Notes: generated by a model not told the origin, from the letters alone. Positions 1 to 8,640 are shown, counted from the first letter of the stretch. The stretch is DNA of 36,651 bases from Planktothrix serta PCC 8927 (GCF_900010725.2 NZ_LR734883.1:57042-93692), one strand, 5' to 3'. Made by a program: numbers and translations.

Positions 1-187
1 GTTAGGCTGAGTACACTGCCTCCCAAATGGCTGTTTAATACTCAGCGACAGAGCAGGGGACTAGCTACGCATCCTCCGGTGTCTTGACCTAAATAACGGA
101 GTCAGTTAAGACTTAGGCGGGTCAACTAGGGCTGTATTTCAAGCCCCCACTGTACTTGTACTCAAGTCAGTGGTGGGTTGTTGACGG
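1..187 (+). mobile_element. Right end of a probable IS200/IS605 (TnpB) element, truncated by the window edge
   Basis: No convincing reading frame runs through this stretch; frame 1 is open only to a TGA at about 85-87. It is rich in short complementary segments and ends in a hairpin at 144-177: CCACTG pairs with CAGTGG and ACTTG (154-158) with CAAGT (163-167) around a TACT loop, followed by TTGTTGAC. This order, GC-rich structured RNA then a subterminal hairpin, resembles the 3' end of cyanobacterial IS200/IS605 elements, where the guide (omega) RNA overlaps the end of tnpB. If so, tnpB lies upstream, outside the window. The resemblance is from memory of the family and was not aligned. A stand-alone structured RNA is the main alternative. 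Confidence 0.45.
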
Positions 188-297
188 TTCAGTCCCTCTG
201 ATGAATTAACCAGTTTTACTGATAGATCTATGATAAAGTCTCCTGTAGCTGGAGAGTCTAGTGAAGTTGATAAAACTTTATAAAAAATAGCAAATCT

Positions 298-340
298 TCA
301 TAATATCAAGGAGAAATTAGCTCTCTGCTTGATATTATGA
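298..340 (-). terminator. Hairpin at the end of rppB
   Basis: A perfect 13-bp inverted repeat, TCATAATATCAAG (298-310) and CTTGATATTATGA (328-340), encloses a 17-base loop. The proximal arm covers the rppB stop codon (335-337). Reading the minus strand, the sequence after the hairpin is A/T-rich but has only short T runs. I infer a terminator or mRNA-stabilising 3' stem for the rppA-rppB transcript. Confidence 0.5.
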
Positions 341-1798
341 ATAAGGCATAAAAGTTGCGGTTGGTTTTAAGGGAAATCGAACTGTAAAAGTGCTACCCTT
401 TCCGGGTTGACTTTCCACCTCAATACTACCACGATGAGCTTGAATAATCGCTTTAACAATCGCTAATCCCAAACCTGATCCTCCGGTTTTGCGAGAGCGA
501 TCGCTATGGACTCGATAAAATCGATCAAAGATTCGAGATTGTTCGTTTAAAGGAATACCAATTCCCGTATCTTTAACTTGAATAATAGCCTGTTGATGAC
601 TAGAATCTAAACCCAAGATTATTTGACCACCAGGGGGAGTATATTGAATGGAATTAATGGCTAAATTGAAAATAACTCGATAGAGTTGTTCTTCATTTCC
701 TAGAATATAAATGGGTTGTTTTTCTCGGATATCGGTGGTTACAAATAATTCAGAATTTAATACCATGACAGCGATCTCTTCTTGAAGATCACTGATTAAA
801 TCATTTAAACAGCATAATTTTTTAGACAGAGGTATAGCATCTTGATCCATACGAGATAATAATAATAAATCCTTGACTAATTGGGAAAGTCGATGATTTT
901 GCCTGTCTACAATTTTTAACGTTTCTTTGGCTTCAGTTTCGGTTAAAGGTTCTAGTTTGATCCTGGATTCTACGGTAGCCTGAATAGCAGCTAAAGGCGT
1001 TCTCAATTCGTGAGCAGCATCGGCGGTAAATTGTTGAATTTGTTGATAGGAATAATAAATGGGTTGCATAGCAATTCCGGCTAATTTCCAACTCGCAAAC
1101 CCAACTAGAATTAAAGCCAAGGGTAAACCAATCACCAAAATTAATGTTACAATGGTCATATATTGGTCAAAATCCTGTAGCGATCGCCCCAGTTGTAACG
1201 TTCCCCAATTTTGTTGATTTCGAGTATGTAAAATTAAAGAATATTGACGATAGCGAATTCCGCTTTTATCAGTGAAGGTTTGCCAAATTTCTCCCTGAGA
1301 ATGGGGAAATAAATCGAGGTTATGGGTTCCAGTAAATGCAACTAAATCCCCTAAATTATTTAATAAACGAATTAAATAAGAATTATTATGATAGGGTGCT
1401 AATCGATGAAAGTTTTGCCCATTTTCATCAATAATAGGTAAACAATTTAATTCAAAATTAGGAGAAAATGATGGCGAGTTTTTTTTGAGTTTATTATTAG
1501 GATAATTAACTAAATTTAACCCAATATAATTACTTTTCTTTGCTTTTAAGAAACACAGATCAGGAATAATTCTTAAAACATCAGGTTCTAACTGTCCGGG
1601 TTGTTGTAAAACTGTTTCTAAACTATCATGTAATGCTCCAGCAACGGATTCTATTTCTCGATCTAAGGTAATCCAATGAGCATGGGCGATCGCTTCATAA
1701 ACCCCTAAACCGCAAATACTGAGAATCACGCCCATCACCCCAGCATAGTAACAGGTTAACCGTAATTTTGTCCGTTTAAATAGTGAGTTTTGATTCAT
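335..1798 (-). CDS. rppB: Sensor histidine kinase, RppB/NrsS type
   Basis: Membrane sensor kinase, 487 residues, partner of the adjacent response regulator. Two membrane segments (about 13-34 and 215-236) flank a periplasmic sensor of about 180 residues. The cytoplasmic half has the H box with phospho-acceptor His263 (AAHELRTPLAA), an N box around Asn382, G1 DTGIGIP (410-416) and G2 GGSGLGLA (439-446). The N-terminal part (RLRLTCYYAGVMGVIL, then AIAHAHW) matches what I know of cyanobacterial RppB/NrsS, studied in Synechocystis for redox and nickel responses. The start overlaps the rppA stop as ATGA, so translation is probably coupled. The signal sensed here is not evident; the neighbouring metal ATPase and disulfide-forming VKOR make metal or redox a reasonable guess. 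Confidence 0.88.
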   Translation of the reverse strand: MNQNSLFKRTKLRLTCYYAGVMGVILSICGLGVYEAIAHAHWITLDREIESVAGALHDSLETVLQQPGQLEPDVLRIIPDLCFLKAKKSNYIGLNLVNYPNNKLKKNSPSFSPNFELNCLPIIDENGQNFHRLAPYHNNSYLIRLLNNLGDLVAFTGTHNLDLFPHSQGEIWQTFTDKSGIRYRQYSLILHTRNQQNWGTLQLGRSLQDFDQYMTIVTLILVIGLPLALILVGFASWKLAGIAMQPIYYSYQQIQQFTADAAHELRTPLAAIQATVESRIKLEPLTETEAKETLKIVDRQNHRLSQLVKDLLLLSRMDQDAIPLSKKLCCLNDLISDLQEEIAVMVLNSELFVTTDIREKQPIYILGNEEQLYRVIFNLAINSIQYTPPGGQIILGLDSSHQQAIIQVKDTGIGIPLNEQSRIFDRFYRVHSDRSRKTGGSGLGLAIVKAIIQAHRGSIEVESQPGKGSTFTVRFPLKPTATFMPYS

Positions 1799-2496
1799 GA
1801 ATGATGATCAATTAAAAACCGATATCCTAAACCATAAACGGTTTCAATCAAATGATCACAACTAATTTCTGAAAGTTTCCGTCTCAGTAAGCGAATTTGA
1901 GCCGCAACAACATTACTTTCGGGTTCTGATCCCACTTCCCAAAGTTGACCTAAAAGTTGGTCACGGGTAACAATTTGGTTCGGATGACGCATAAAATAAT
2001 CTAACAGTTGAAATTCTTTATTGGTTAAACTAATAGTTAAAGGATGATCAGAGTTTTTTTGATCAGAAAATGTATAAAATTGATAATCCAAGATAAAATG
2101 ATTTAATTGTAATTGTTGGGGTTGAAGTTGAGGAGAACGCCGTTGTAAAGCTCGTAAACGAGCTAACAATTCTCCCATACCAAACGGTTTAACTAAATAA
2201 TCATCCGCCCCAGCATCTAACCCCATAATTTTATCGGCTTCGGTATCTTTTGCGGTTAAAATTAAAATCGGAATAAAACTGCCTTTTTGTCGGAGCTTTT
2301 GACAAAGTTCAATACCCGATAAGCCCGGTAACAACCAATCAAAAATAGCTAAAGTATATTGTGTCCATTGATTTTCCAAATAATCCCAAGCCTCAATACC
2401 ATCGGAAACCCAATCTACAATGTATGCTTTCTGCGTTAATATTCGTTTAATAGCTTCTCCTAAATCGGGTTCATCTTCCACTAACAAAATTTTCAT
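1795..2496 (-). CDS. rppA: OmpR-family response regulator, RppA/NrsR type
   Basis: Cytoplasmic DNA-binding regulator of 233 residues. The receiver domain (1-115) has the acidic pocket Glu8/Asp9, phospho-acceptor Asp53 (FDWLLPG), Thr81 (ILTAKD) and Lys103 (LVKPFG). The C-terminal winged helix (about 130-230) ends in the usual TVYGLGYRF strand. It is first in a two-gene operon with rppB, overlapping by 4 bases. It faces the VKOR gene across only 60 bases, so it may control that gene as well as itself; this is inference. The RppA label rests on the partner kinase and overall resemblance; a plain OmpR-family label is certain. Confidence 0.88.
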   Translation of the reverse strand: MKILLVEDEPDLGEAIKRILTQKAYIVDWVSDGIEAWDYLENQWTQYTLAIFDWLLPGLSGIELCQKLRQKGSFIPILILTAKDTEADKIMGLDAGADDYLVKPFGMGELLARLRALQRRSPQLQPQQLQLNHFILDYQFYTFSDQKNSDHPLTISLTNKEFQLLDYFMRHPNQIVTRDQLLGQLWEVGSEPESNVVAAQIRLLRRKLSEISCDHLIETVYGLGYRFLIDHHS

Positions 2497-2517
2497 GAGT
2501 TACAATCTCTAAAAGGG

Positions 2518-2546
2518 TATAAAATTTTTTCCAGTATAACCCACAA
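2518..2546 (-). promoter_or_regulatory. Candidate sigma-70 promoter for rppA-rppB
   Basis: On the minus strand TTGTGG (2541-2546) and TTTATA (2518-2523) are separated by 17 bases, a good -35/-10 spacing, placing a start just ahead of the rppA ATG at 2496. On the plus strand a TATAAC (2535-2540) could serve VKOR. The whole divergent gap is 60 bases, so the two promoters would overlap. Motif match only. Confidence 0.35.
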
Positions 2547-2556
2547 GAATAGTGTT

Positions 2557-3459
2557 ATGATTCGCCGACGTTCAACCCCTTGGATTCATCAAAAATCCAG
2601 ATTTATCATTGCTAGTCTCGCCGCCTTTGGTGCTGTGATAACCGCCTATTTAACCATTCTCAAACTGACCGGGGGAACTGCGGCTTGTCCGATAACAGGT
2701 TGTGATCAAGTTCTGTCAAGTCCCTATGCAGTTGTCTTTGGTTTACCTCTACCTTTATTTGGGTTTTTGGCTTATGTGATTATGGCAGGGATGGCTATTA
2801 GCCCTTGGTTAATTAACCCTGAAACCCAAAAAAGTTTAAGAACAAAAACAGAAGATTGGACATGGCTATTGATATTTGCCCAAGCTTCTGCGATGATGAT
2901 TTTTAGTTTTTATCTCATGTATTTAATGGCATTTGTCATTAAATCTTTGTGTATTTATTGTATTGCTTCGGCAATTTGTTCCCTGAGTTTATTTATTTTA
3001 GCTTTATTAGGTCGAGATTGGGAAGATCGAGGTCAACTGTTTTTTATTGCGGTCGTTGTGGGGATGATTACATTAATTGCAACCTTAGCAGTTTATTCTC
3101 CCATTAATAGCCCTCGCGCTGAAGAAAATTTGTTTAAGATCACAACAACTTCTAATCCAGCCAATATTGAACTCGCTCAATATTTAACGCAGTCTGGAGC
3201 TAAAATGTATGGGGCTTTTTGGTGTGCTCACTGTCATGACCAGAAAGAATTATTGGGTCAAGAAGCAGTGGAAAAACTATCTTATATTGAGTGTGATCAA
3301 CAGGGAAAAAATCCTCAGCCGGATTTATGTAAAGCCAAGAAGGTTGACGCTTATCCGACTTGGGAAATTAAGGGTCAGATGTATTCAGGAGTTCTAAGTT
3401 TAGAAAAGTTATCAGAGGTTTCAGGATTTACCGGATCTCGTGATTTTGGTGTTCGTTAA
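2557..3459 (+). CDS. Vitamin K epoxide reductase (VKOR) fused to a thioredoxin-like domain
   Basis: Membrane disulfide-forming enzyme of 300 residues. It passes electrons from a periplasmic/lumenal thioredoxin-like partner domain to quinone, making disulfides in exported proteins. The VKOR part has several membrane segments (about 17-38, 58-85, 102-150), loop cysteines Cys44 and Cys49 (CPITGC) and the quinone-side pair Cys132/Cys135 (CIYC). After a membrane segment at 160-180 comes a thioredoxin-like domain with Cys223/Cys226 (FWCAHC) and a cis-proline strand (DAYPTWEI). This is the bacterial VKOR architecture known from Synechococcus, and the length is normal. It is transcribed divergently from rppA. 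The ATG at 2557 gives the complete N-terminal cytoplasmic tail. Confidence 0.93.
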   Translation: MIRRRSTPWIHQKSRFIIASLAAFGAVITAYLTILKLTGGTAACPITGCDQVLSSPYAVVFGLPLPLFGFLAYVIMAGMAISPWLINPETQKSLRTKTEDWTWLLIFAQASAMMIFSFYLMYLMAFVIKSLCIYCIASAICSLSLFILALLGRDWEDRGQLFFIAVVVGMITLIATLAVYSPINSPRAEENLFKITTTSNPANIELAQYLTQSGAKMYGAFWCAHCHDQKELLGQEAVEKLSYIECDQQGKNPQPDLCKAKKVDAYPTWEIKGQMYSGVLSLEKLSEVSGFTGSRDFGVR

Positions 3460-3470
3460 TAGATCCTCAA

Positions 3471-3537
3471 AACTCAACTCAAAATCAAGTAGAGACGTGC
3501 CATGGCACGTCTCTACTGTGAAAAGGCGAGTTGAGTT
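3471..3537. repeat. Nested inverted repeat with a 28-bp perfect palindrome
   Basis: The core (3489-3516) reads GTAGAGACGTGCCA and continues as its exact reverse complement, 28 bp with no spacer. A second pair, AACTCAACTC (3471-3480) and GAGTTGAGTT (3528-3537), encloses it. The element lies between two convergent genes and could act as a two-way terminator. Similar GTAGAGACGT palindromes are, from general knowledge, dispersed in Oscillatoriales genomes; no second copy occurs in this window. Confidence 0.8.
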
Positions 3538-3578
3538 AAATTAGATTAAAATCCTCAACAGCCTACGATTTTAACCGT

Positions 3579-4613
3579 TTATTTTTGAGAAGCCATTTTA
3601 GTTTGCAATTGTTTTTTGGCTTCTTTAAATTGGGTGGCTAACTGTTCTTGTTCAGTGGTTGATAAGTTTCGCCGAATCACAGCAAAGACATCATTTTCTT
3701 CTTCACGAGTATGGTGGTTAACCATATCTTTCACTTTTTTAACTTTATCTTTGAACTGAGCAGAACTCGGACTGAGAGATTTAATTTCTTCTAAAACAAC
3801 TTTCAATTCAGCTTGCTCATTATACAGATTTTGAGTATCGTCATACAAAGAACGAACTTTAGGATAAAGCACTTGTTCTTCAGCTTCCGAATGGACACTT
3901 AAATCTTTGTATAATTGTCCGAAATATTCTTGAATTTTTTGCGAATCATTGCAATTTTCAATTTCAGCAATTAATGTTTTAGCCTTCTGATGATCCATAC
4001 GAATCACATCTTGAATATTCATATCGGACTTATCAGAATTTTGGGTAACAGCACTACCCATCACACCCGATAAGGCTGCGATCGCATCTTGAACCCGTCC
4101 CCAAATGCTTTGATCAGGAGCTTGACCCGTTAATTCTTGGGTTCCTAAATATTCTAAAATCCCTTTAAGTTTTTCTTGATGAGCGCGGCTTTCAAAGTTA
4201 ACCGTATTTAAAGGTGTAATAGCAGCTTCCACATCAGCACCGACCACTTGAGCCGATTTATGAACTAATAAACCCGACATCACTTGTCCATGCTTCAGCA
4301 GTTCAAGTTGAGCCACTTTTTCATAAAAAGTTAAGTCCGATTTATTCATCATCTCTTTGGCGAGATTGATCATTTTAGTGGCTTGCTCTTTCGGTTGAGA
4401 TTGAATGCCATATTGGGTAATAACCGTATCCATGATGCCAAGATTTTTTTGGTCATCCTCTAACATTTCTTGGAATTGTTGACGGATTTCTGAGACATTA
4501 CAATCTCGGACAAACAACTGTTCAGTTTCGACCAAAAGTTGTTGCACCGTTTTCATGGTCGCTAGTTTTTGACCAATTGCTTCCCGTTTTGCATCCGTTA
4601 AAGTCGTTACCAT
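3579..4613 (-). CDS. Two-domain helical protein with C-terminal hemerythrin (HHE) domain
   Basis: 344 residues, soluble, nearly all helical. The C-terminal 140 residues form a hemerythrin HHE domain with the expected metal ligands in order: His208 (MDHQKA), His241/Glu245 (HSEAEEQVL) and His300/His301 with a following Glu (NHHTREEEND). Such a di-iron centre binds O2 or NO, or senses iron or oxidants. The N-terminal 190 residues are a separate helical bundle without clear ligands, somewhat like ferritin-like stress proteins. There is no signal peptide. It lies between VKOR and a metal ATPase, in keeping with a metal/oxidative-stress block, but its own 229-base upstream gap suggests a separate promoter. 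The physiological role is not known. Confidence 0.85.
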   Translation of the reverse strand: MVTTLTDAKREAIGQKLATMKTVQQLLVETEQLFVRDCNVSEIRQQFQEMLEDDQKNLGIMDTVITQYGIQSQPKEQATKMINLAKEMMNKSDLTFYEKVAQLELLKHGQVMSGLLVHKSAQVVGADVEAAITPLNTVNFESRAHQEKLKGILEYLGTQELTGQAPDQSIWGRVQDAIAALSGVMGSAVTQNSDKSDMNIQDVIRMDHQKAKTLIAEIENCNDSQKIQEYFGQLYKDLSVHSEAEEQVLYPKVRSLYDDTQNLYNEQAELKVVLEEIKSLSPSSAQFKDKVKKVKDMVNHHTREEENDVFAVIRRNLSTTEQEQLATQFKEAKKQLQTKMASQK

Positions 4614-4842
4614 GTTGTGTTCTCCAATCTTCTAAATTTCATTTTCATAGATTCCAATTTCGCATAGAAAAACCAGGAATTCCTCATCCAGAAGACAGAT
4701 CTAATGTTCAAGGTTTTACAAATGGATTGTTCAGTTTGTTTGATAGCAGGGAATAGGGAATAAGTTGATCGTTGAAAGTTGAAATTAAAATTTTGATCTC
4801 AATTTTTAGAATAAATACTAATTCATAATTGCGAAAAACTTG

Positions 4843-6975
4843 CTACTTGAGGACTCTTGTAGCATTCAAGATTGCTAGTAATGCCACTCCCACATCGGCA
4901 AATACTGCCTCCCACAAGGTTGCTATCCCGATCACACCCAAAACAATAAATAATCCTTTAATCGCCATTGCTAATACAATATTCTGTACGACAATCTGGC
5001 GAGTCTTTTTGGCAACTTGAATCGCCTCTGCCACTTTAGACGGAGCATCGGCCATAATCACCACATCAGCCGTCTCAATAGCCGCATCCGACCCTAATCC
5101 TCCCATTGCTATACCCACATCGGCTCTAGCAATCACAGGAGCATCATTGATGCCATCACCCACAAATGCAACTTTGCCTTTTCCGGCTCGACTCAGCAAC
5201 TTCTCAATTACCTCTACTTTTTCTTCGGGTAATAATTCAGCTAGATAAGAATCTAAACCTAGACTTTCTGCTACGCTTTTAGCAACAGCCCGGTTGTCAC
5301 CCGTGAGCATTATAATTCGCTCGACTCCCACACTTTTAAGATCTTGAATTGCCTTAATGGCATCGTCCTTAATTTCATCTGCAATTAAAATGTAACCTGC
5401 ATAGCATCCATCAATTGCAAGATGAACAATAGTACCCTCTAAATTGCAGGTATCGTGGTCAATATTTTCTCGATGCAACAAACGATCATTCCCGGCTAAA
5501 ACGACCTGATTTTTCACTTTTGCCCGAATCCCATGACCCGCAATTTCTTCGTAATTTGTTACATCTTCGTGATCAATAATTTGACCGTAGGCTTCTCGAA
5601 TTGACTGTGCTACTGGGTGGTTAGAATGAGCTTCTGCTTTGGCTGCCAACTTCAGCAATTCTGACTCGGAAAAACCGTTTTGAGTTACAATTTTCGCTAC
5701 TTTAAACACACCTTGGGTCAAGGTTCCAGTTTTATCAAAAACAACAGTTTTAACGGTTGTTAGGGTATCCAAAAACGTCGAACCTTTGACCAGAATTCCT
5801 CGTTTGGCAGCCCCTCCAACGCCACCAAAATAGCCCAAGGGAATACTAATCACCAGTCCACAGGGACAGGAAATCACTAGCAAAATTAGGGCGCGGTAAA
5901 CCCATTCTGTGTGAGTTGCACCGGGAATAAATAGGGGGGGTAAAAAGGCTACAACTAGAGATAAAACAACAACAACGGGGGTATAGTAGCGGGCAAATTG
6001 GGTAATAAATTTCTCGGTTTCTGCTTTCTTGCTAGTAGCATTTTCAACAAGATCGAGAATTTTGACGATCGAAGATTCCCCAAAAAGTTTGGTGACTTGA
6101 ATCGTTAAAACACCACTTTGGTTAATCGTCCCTGCTAAGACATTTTCTCCAACTTTCACCCTACGCGGAACAGATTCTCCGGTTAATGCTGAAGTATCAA
6201 TCTGAGAATTCCCTTCAAGAATTTCACCATCTAAGGGAATCTTTTCTCCGGGTTTGACGAGAATAATATCTCCCACGTTGACGGTTTCTGGGGAGACTTG
6301 TTTGACTATTCCATTAACTTTTAAATTGGCAATGTCCGGGCGAATTTCCAGCAGAGATTTAATCGTGCGGCGAGAACGACTCACAGAGTATTCTTGAAAC
6401 AATTCTCCGATGCGGAAAAACAGCATGACGGCGACGGCTTCGGGGAGTTGATGAATGGCGATCGCTCCTACCGTCGCAATCGTCATTAAGAAGTTTTCAT
6501 CAAACACCTGTCCCCTGAGAATATTCCGTCCCGCCGTTTTCAACACTGACCAACCACTGAGTAAATAGGCAGGAATAAATACTACATACTCACCCCAATT
6601 GTAGGGCGTATTATGCAAGGGTTTCTCGAAAATTATTCCTACAACAAATAATGTAATTACTACCAACACTGAGGGAAGTTCCCGTTTTAGGTTAAACTCC
6701 CCTGAACCGTGATTATGCTCATGGTCGTGAGTCTCTAAATCAGATTTTGGGCTGATGATGGTGAAGCCCAAAGAGATGACGCGATCGCGGATTTCCTGTT
6801 CGTTTACCTGCTTGGGGTCATAAGTCACACTTAAGCGTTTCGTCGCCACACTCACGGATATTTCTGCCACACCGGGTATTTTCTGTACACCTGCTTCGAT
6901 TTTGGCGGCACAGCTACCGCAATCCATACCACCGACCTGCATCTGTTGAGTTTTCACCGAAGGAGTCTGAGTCAT
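4843..6975 (-). CDS. Heavy-metal P1B-type ATPase (Zn/Cd/Pb exporter type)
   Basis: Inner-membrane metal-exporting ATPase of 710 residues. An N-terminal metal-binding domain (10-75) carries GMDCGSC with Cys19/Cys22, followed by a His cluster at 83-89 (HDHEHNH). The core has TGES (265-268), the membrane metal site CPC (370-372), phosphorylation site DKTGT (414-418), the SNHPVA nucleotide-site motif and GDGINDAP (from 606). Near the C-terminus Asp694 (FADVGVALL) sits in the last helix, where ZntA/CadA-type pumps carry an essential Asp, so Zn/Cd/Pb is more likely than copper. No ArsR/SmtB regulator is adjacent. Control by the nearby RppA is possible but not shown. Exact metal not decidable from sequence. 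Confidence 0.92.
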   Translation of the reverse strand: MTQTPSVKTQQMQVGGMDCGSCAAKIEAGVQKIPGVAEISVSVATKRLSVTYDPKQVNEQEIRDRVISLGFTIISPKSDLETHDHEHNHGSGEFNLKRELPSVLVVITLFVVGIIFEKPLHNTPYNWGEYVVFIPAYLLSGWSVLKTAGRNILRGQVFDENFLMTIATVGAIAIHQLPEAVAVMLFFRIGELFQEYSVSRSRRTIKSLLEIRPDIANLKVNGIVKQVSPETVNVGDIILVKPGEKIPLDGEILEGNSQIDTSALTGESVPRRVKVGENVLAGTINQSGVLTIQVTKLFGESSIVKILDLVENATSKKAETEKFITQFARYYTPVVVVLSLVVAFLPPLFIPGATHTEWVYRALILLVISCPCGLVISIPLGYFGGVGGAAKRGILVKGSTFLDTLTTVKTVVFDKTGTLTQGVFKVAKIVTQNGFSESELLKLAAKAEAHSNHPVAQSIREAYGQIIDHEDVTNYEEIAGHGIRAKVKNQVVLAGNDRLLHRENIDHDTCNLEGTIVHLAIDGCYAGYILIADEIKDDAIKAIQDLKSVGVERIIMLTGDNRAVAKSVAESLGLDSYLAELLPEEKVEVIEKLLSRAGKGKVAFVGDGINDAPVIARADVGIAMGGLGSDAAIETADVVIMADAPSKVAEAIQVAKKTRQIVVQNIVLAMAIKGLFIVLGVIGIATLWEAVFADVGVALLAILNATRVLK

Positions 6976-7374
6976 TGCTCGTTTGCTGAATGGATTGTAA
7001 TTACCAGCATTTTGATACTTTCCACGCCTACAATGGGGGGAATTCTTCGTTCAGCGATTTCACTTACTAATATAGCAATCCTATTTGATTAGTGTTGAAA
7101 ATTTCGGAGCAAAAGGCACTATTGCAATGAGCACTCTTGCAATAGGGGGAATACTTTTGACTGTTTCATAGAGGTTTAAAATTATTACAACCTATCAGTA
7201 CATTACCAGTCAGAGGGAAATCGAAGAATCAAGGGAGTAAATTCCTCATCATTGTCGAAGTCAGAGAAGTGGAAGTGTCAAAAAATTTTTACAAAGGCTA
7301 CAGGGAAGGAATATATTGCCTATAATTCAGTTAATCCCAACTGCGTTGAAGTCAGCTAAACAACCATACAGCTT
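6976..7374. other. 399-base divergent intergenic region between the metal ATPase and pilT
   Basis: No gene was found. A perfect 9-bp inverted repeat, CTATTGCAA (7119-7127) and TTGCAATAG (7137-7145) with a 9-base spacer, is a possible operator for the ATPase. AATATAGCAATCC (from 7068) matches the left end of the small element at 21791, and ATTACAACCTAT (around 7185) resembles that element's right part, so a decayed copy may lie here. TATAAT at 7321-7326 is a candidate -10 box for pilT; no good -35 is seen at the right distance. Confidence 0.5.
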
Positions 7375-8589
7375 ATGACGAACTCCGCCTCCCCCAAACC
7401 TATCCCCAAAATGCCTCCACCTCCTGTCCCTGTTTCAGTGGAGTCTGCATCGATGTCCATTGCCTCTGCTTCCTCGATTAAACTGATGGTAAAAGATGCT
7501 TATAGCAAAAAAGCATCAGATATTCATATTCGAGTCGGACATACTCCTCGATTTAGGATTCAAGGACAAATGGCACGGGCAAAGGATCATGTTAAAGTGA
7601 CTCCTGAACTGTTTGAACAGTATTTAGATGAAATTCTCACGACCCATCAACGCCAACAGTTTGCGGAAACGAAAGAATTAGACACAGCCATATTTTATCC
7701 AGGGTTAGTGCGTTGTCGGGTGAATTGTTTTGACTCCCTGACTGGGGGGGCGATGGTTTTACGTCTGATTCATTTGCAAATTCCTTCTATTGATGAGTTA
7801 GGATTGCCTCCTGTTCTCAAAAATATTATTGATTCTCCCCAGGGTTTAATTTTAGTCACTGGGCCAACGGGTTCGGGGAAATCCTCGACCTTAGCCGCTA
7901 TGATTCGTCAGTTGAATGAAACGGCTAAAAAGCATATTGTTACCATTGAAGACCCGATTGAATTTGTTCATCCCTCGAAGATGTGTTTGATTAGTCAACG
8001 GGAAGTTGGCTTACATACGTTAGAATTCCATAACGCATTACGCGCAGTTCTCCGGGAAGATCCTGATGTAATTCTAATTGGGGAAATGCGCGATCGCACT
8101 ACGGTTAACACAGCGTTACAAGCCTCTCAAACGGGTCACTTAGTATTAGGAACCCTCCACACCCGCAACGCTTTAAACTCAATTAATCGTCTGTTAAACC
8201 TATTTAATGTAGATGAACAACCCGCCGTGCGGATTTCAATTTGTGATTCTTTAGTGGCGGTGATTGCTCAATTATTAGTTCCTACCGTTGATAATAAACG
8301 CACGGCGGTTCATGATGTTCTGGTTAATACTCCAGCCATGCGGGATTATCTGCTCAAAGGAGACGAGGAAAGCGCCTTACAGTTAATGGAATCCGATACC
8401 TATGAAGGAATGCAACTCATTAACCAAGCGTTATTTGAACAGGTGTTAGCCGCGAGGGTGACAATGGAAGAAGCCGAAAAAGTCTCTCCCGATGCTACGG
8501 ATTTAGATCGTCGCTTCCGCGTCGCCGGGATCGATTCTTCTGGTATGGCCCGCCAATTCAAAGAAGGTAAATCGCCGTTTAGTGCTTAA
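7375..8589 (+). CDS. pilT: PilT-family type IV pilus retraction ATPase (PilT2-like)
   Basis: Hexameric cytoplasmic ATPase that depolymerises type IV pili for twitching, phototaxis or DNA uptake. It has 404 residues. The N-terminal domain (about 35-135) includes ASDIHIRVG, and the RecA-like domain has Walker A GPTGSGKSS (163-171), the Asp box ITIEDPIEFVH-like strand, Walker B DVILIGEMRD and the His box TGHLVLGTLHT. Compared with textbook PilT it has an extra 35-residue proline/serine-rich N-terminus, and GEMRD replaces the usual GEIRD. Cyanobacteria carry several PilT paralogues; this looks like the PilT2 type rather than PilT1, but that is from memory. It stands ahead of coaD with a repeat-containing gap of 117 bases, so probably is not co-transcribed by design. 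Confidence 0.88.
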   Translation: MTNSASPKPIPKMPPPPVPVSVESASMSIASASSIKLMVKDAYSKKASDIHIRVGHTPRFRIQGQMARAKDHVKVTPELFEQYLDEILTTHQRQQFAETKELDTAIFYPGLVRCRVNCFDSLTGGAMVLRLIHLQIPSIDELGLPPVLKNIIDSPQGLILVTGPTGSGKSSTLAAMIRQLNETAKKHIVTIEDPIEFVHPSKMCLISQREVGLHTLEFHNALRAVLREDPDVILIGEMRDRTTVNTALQASQTGHLVLGTLHTRNALNSINRLLNLFNVDEQPAVRISICDSLVAVIAQLLVPTVDNKRTAVHDVLVNTPAMRDYLLKGDEESALQLMESDTYEGMQLINQALFEQVLAARVTMEEAEKVSPDATDLDRRFRVAGIDSSGMARQFKEGKSPFSA

Positions 8590-8590
8590 T

Positions 8591-8640
8591 GTTGACCCCT
8601 GACTGTTGACGGTTGACCGCCAACAGACAACAGACAACAG
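8591..8640. repeat. TTGAC/CAACAG short repeats between pilT and coaD
   Basis: Imperfect tandem copies of GTTGACGGTTGAC are followed by CCAACAGACAACAGACAACAG, which can pair partly with them. This is the same low-complexity style as the GTTGACG repeats at 31408-31421. A TATAAT at 8672-8677 just downstream may be the coaD -10 box. Confidence 0.45.

Noticed and set aside
1-187. tRNA or riboswitch at the left edge
   Set aside because: No cloverleaf or T-loop GTTCRA pattern at the right spacing, and the neighbouring gene on the plus strand is over 2 kb away.
4829-5020. Plus-strand frame at the end of the metal ATPase
   Set aside because: Overlaps the conserved ATPase C-terminus in antisense and has no recognisable features.
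6976-7374. SmtB/ArsR operator upstream of the metal ATPase
   Set aside because: No 12-2-12 type TGAA-rich palindrome was found, and no such regulator gene is adjacent.
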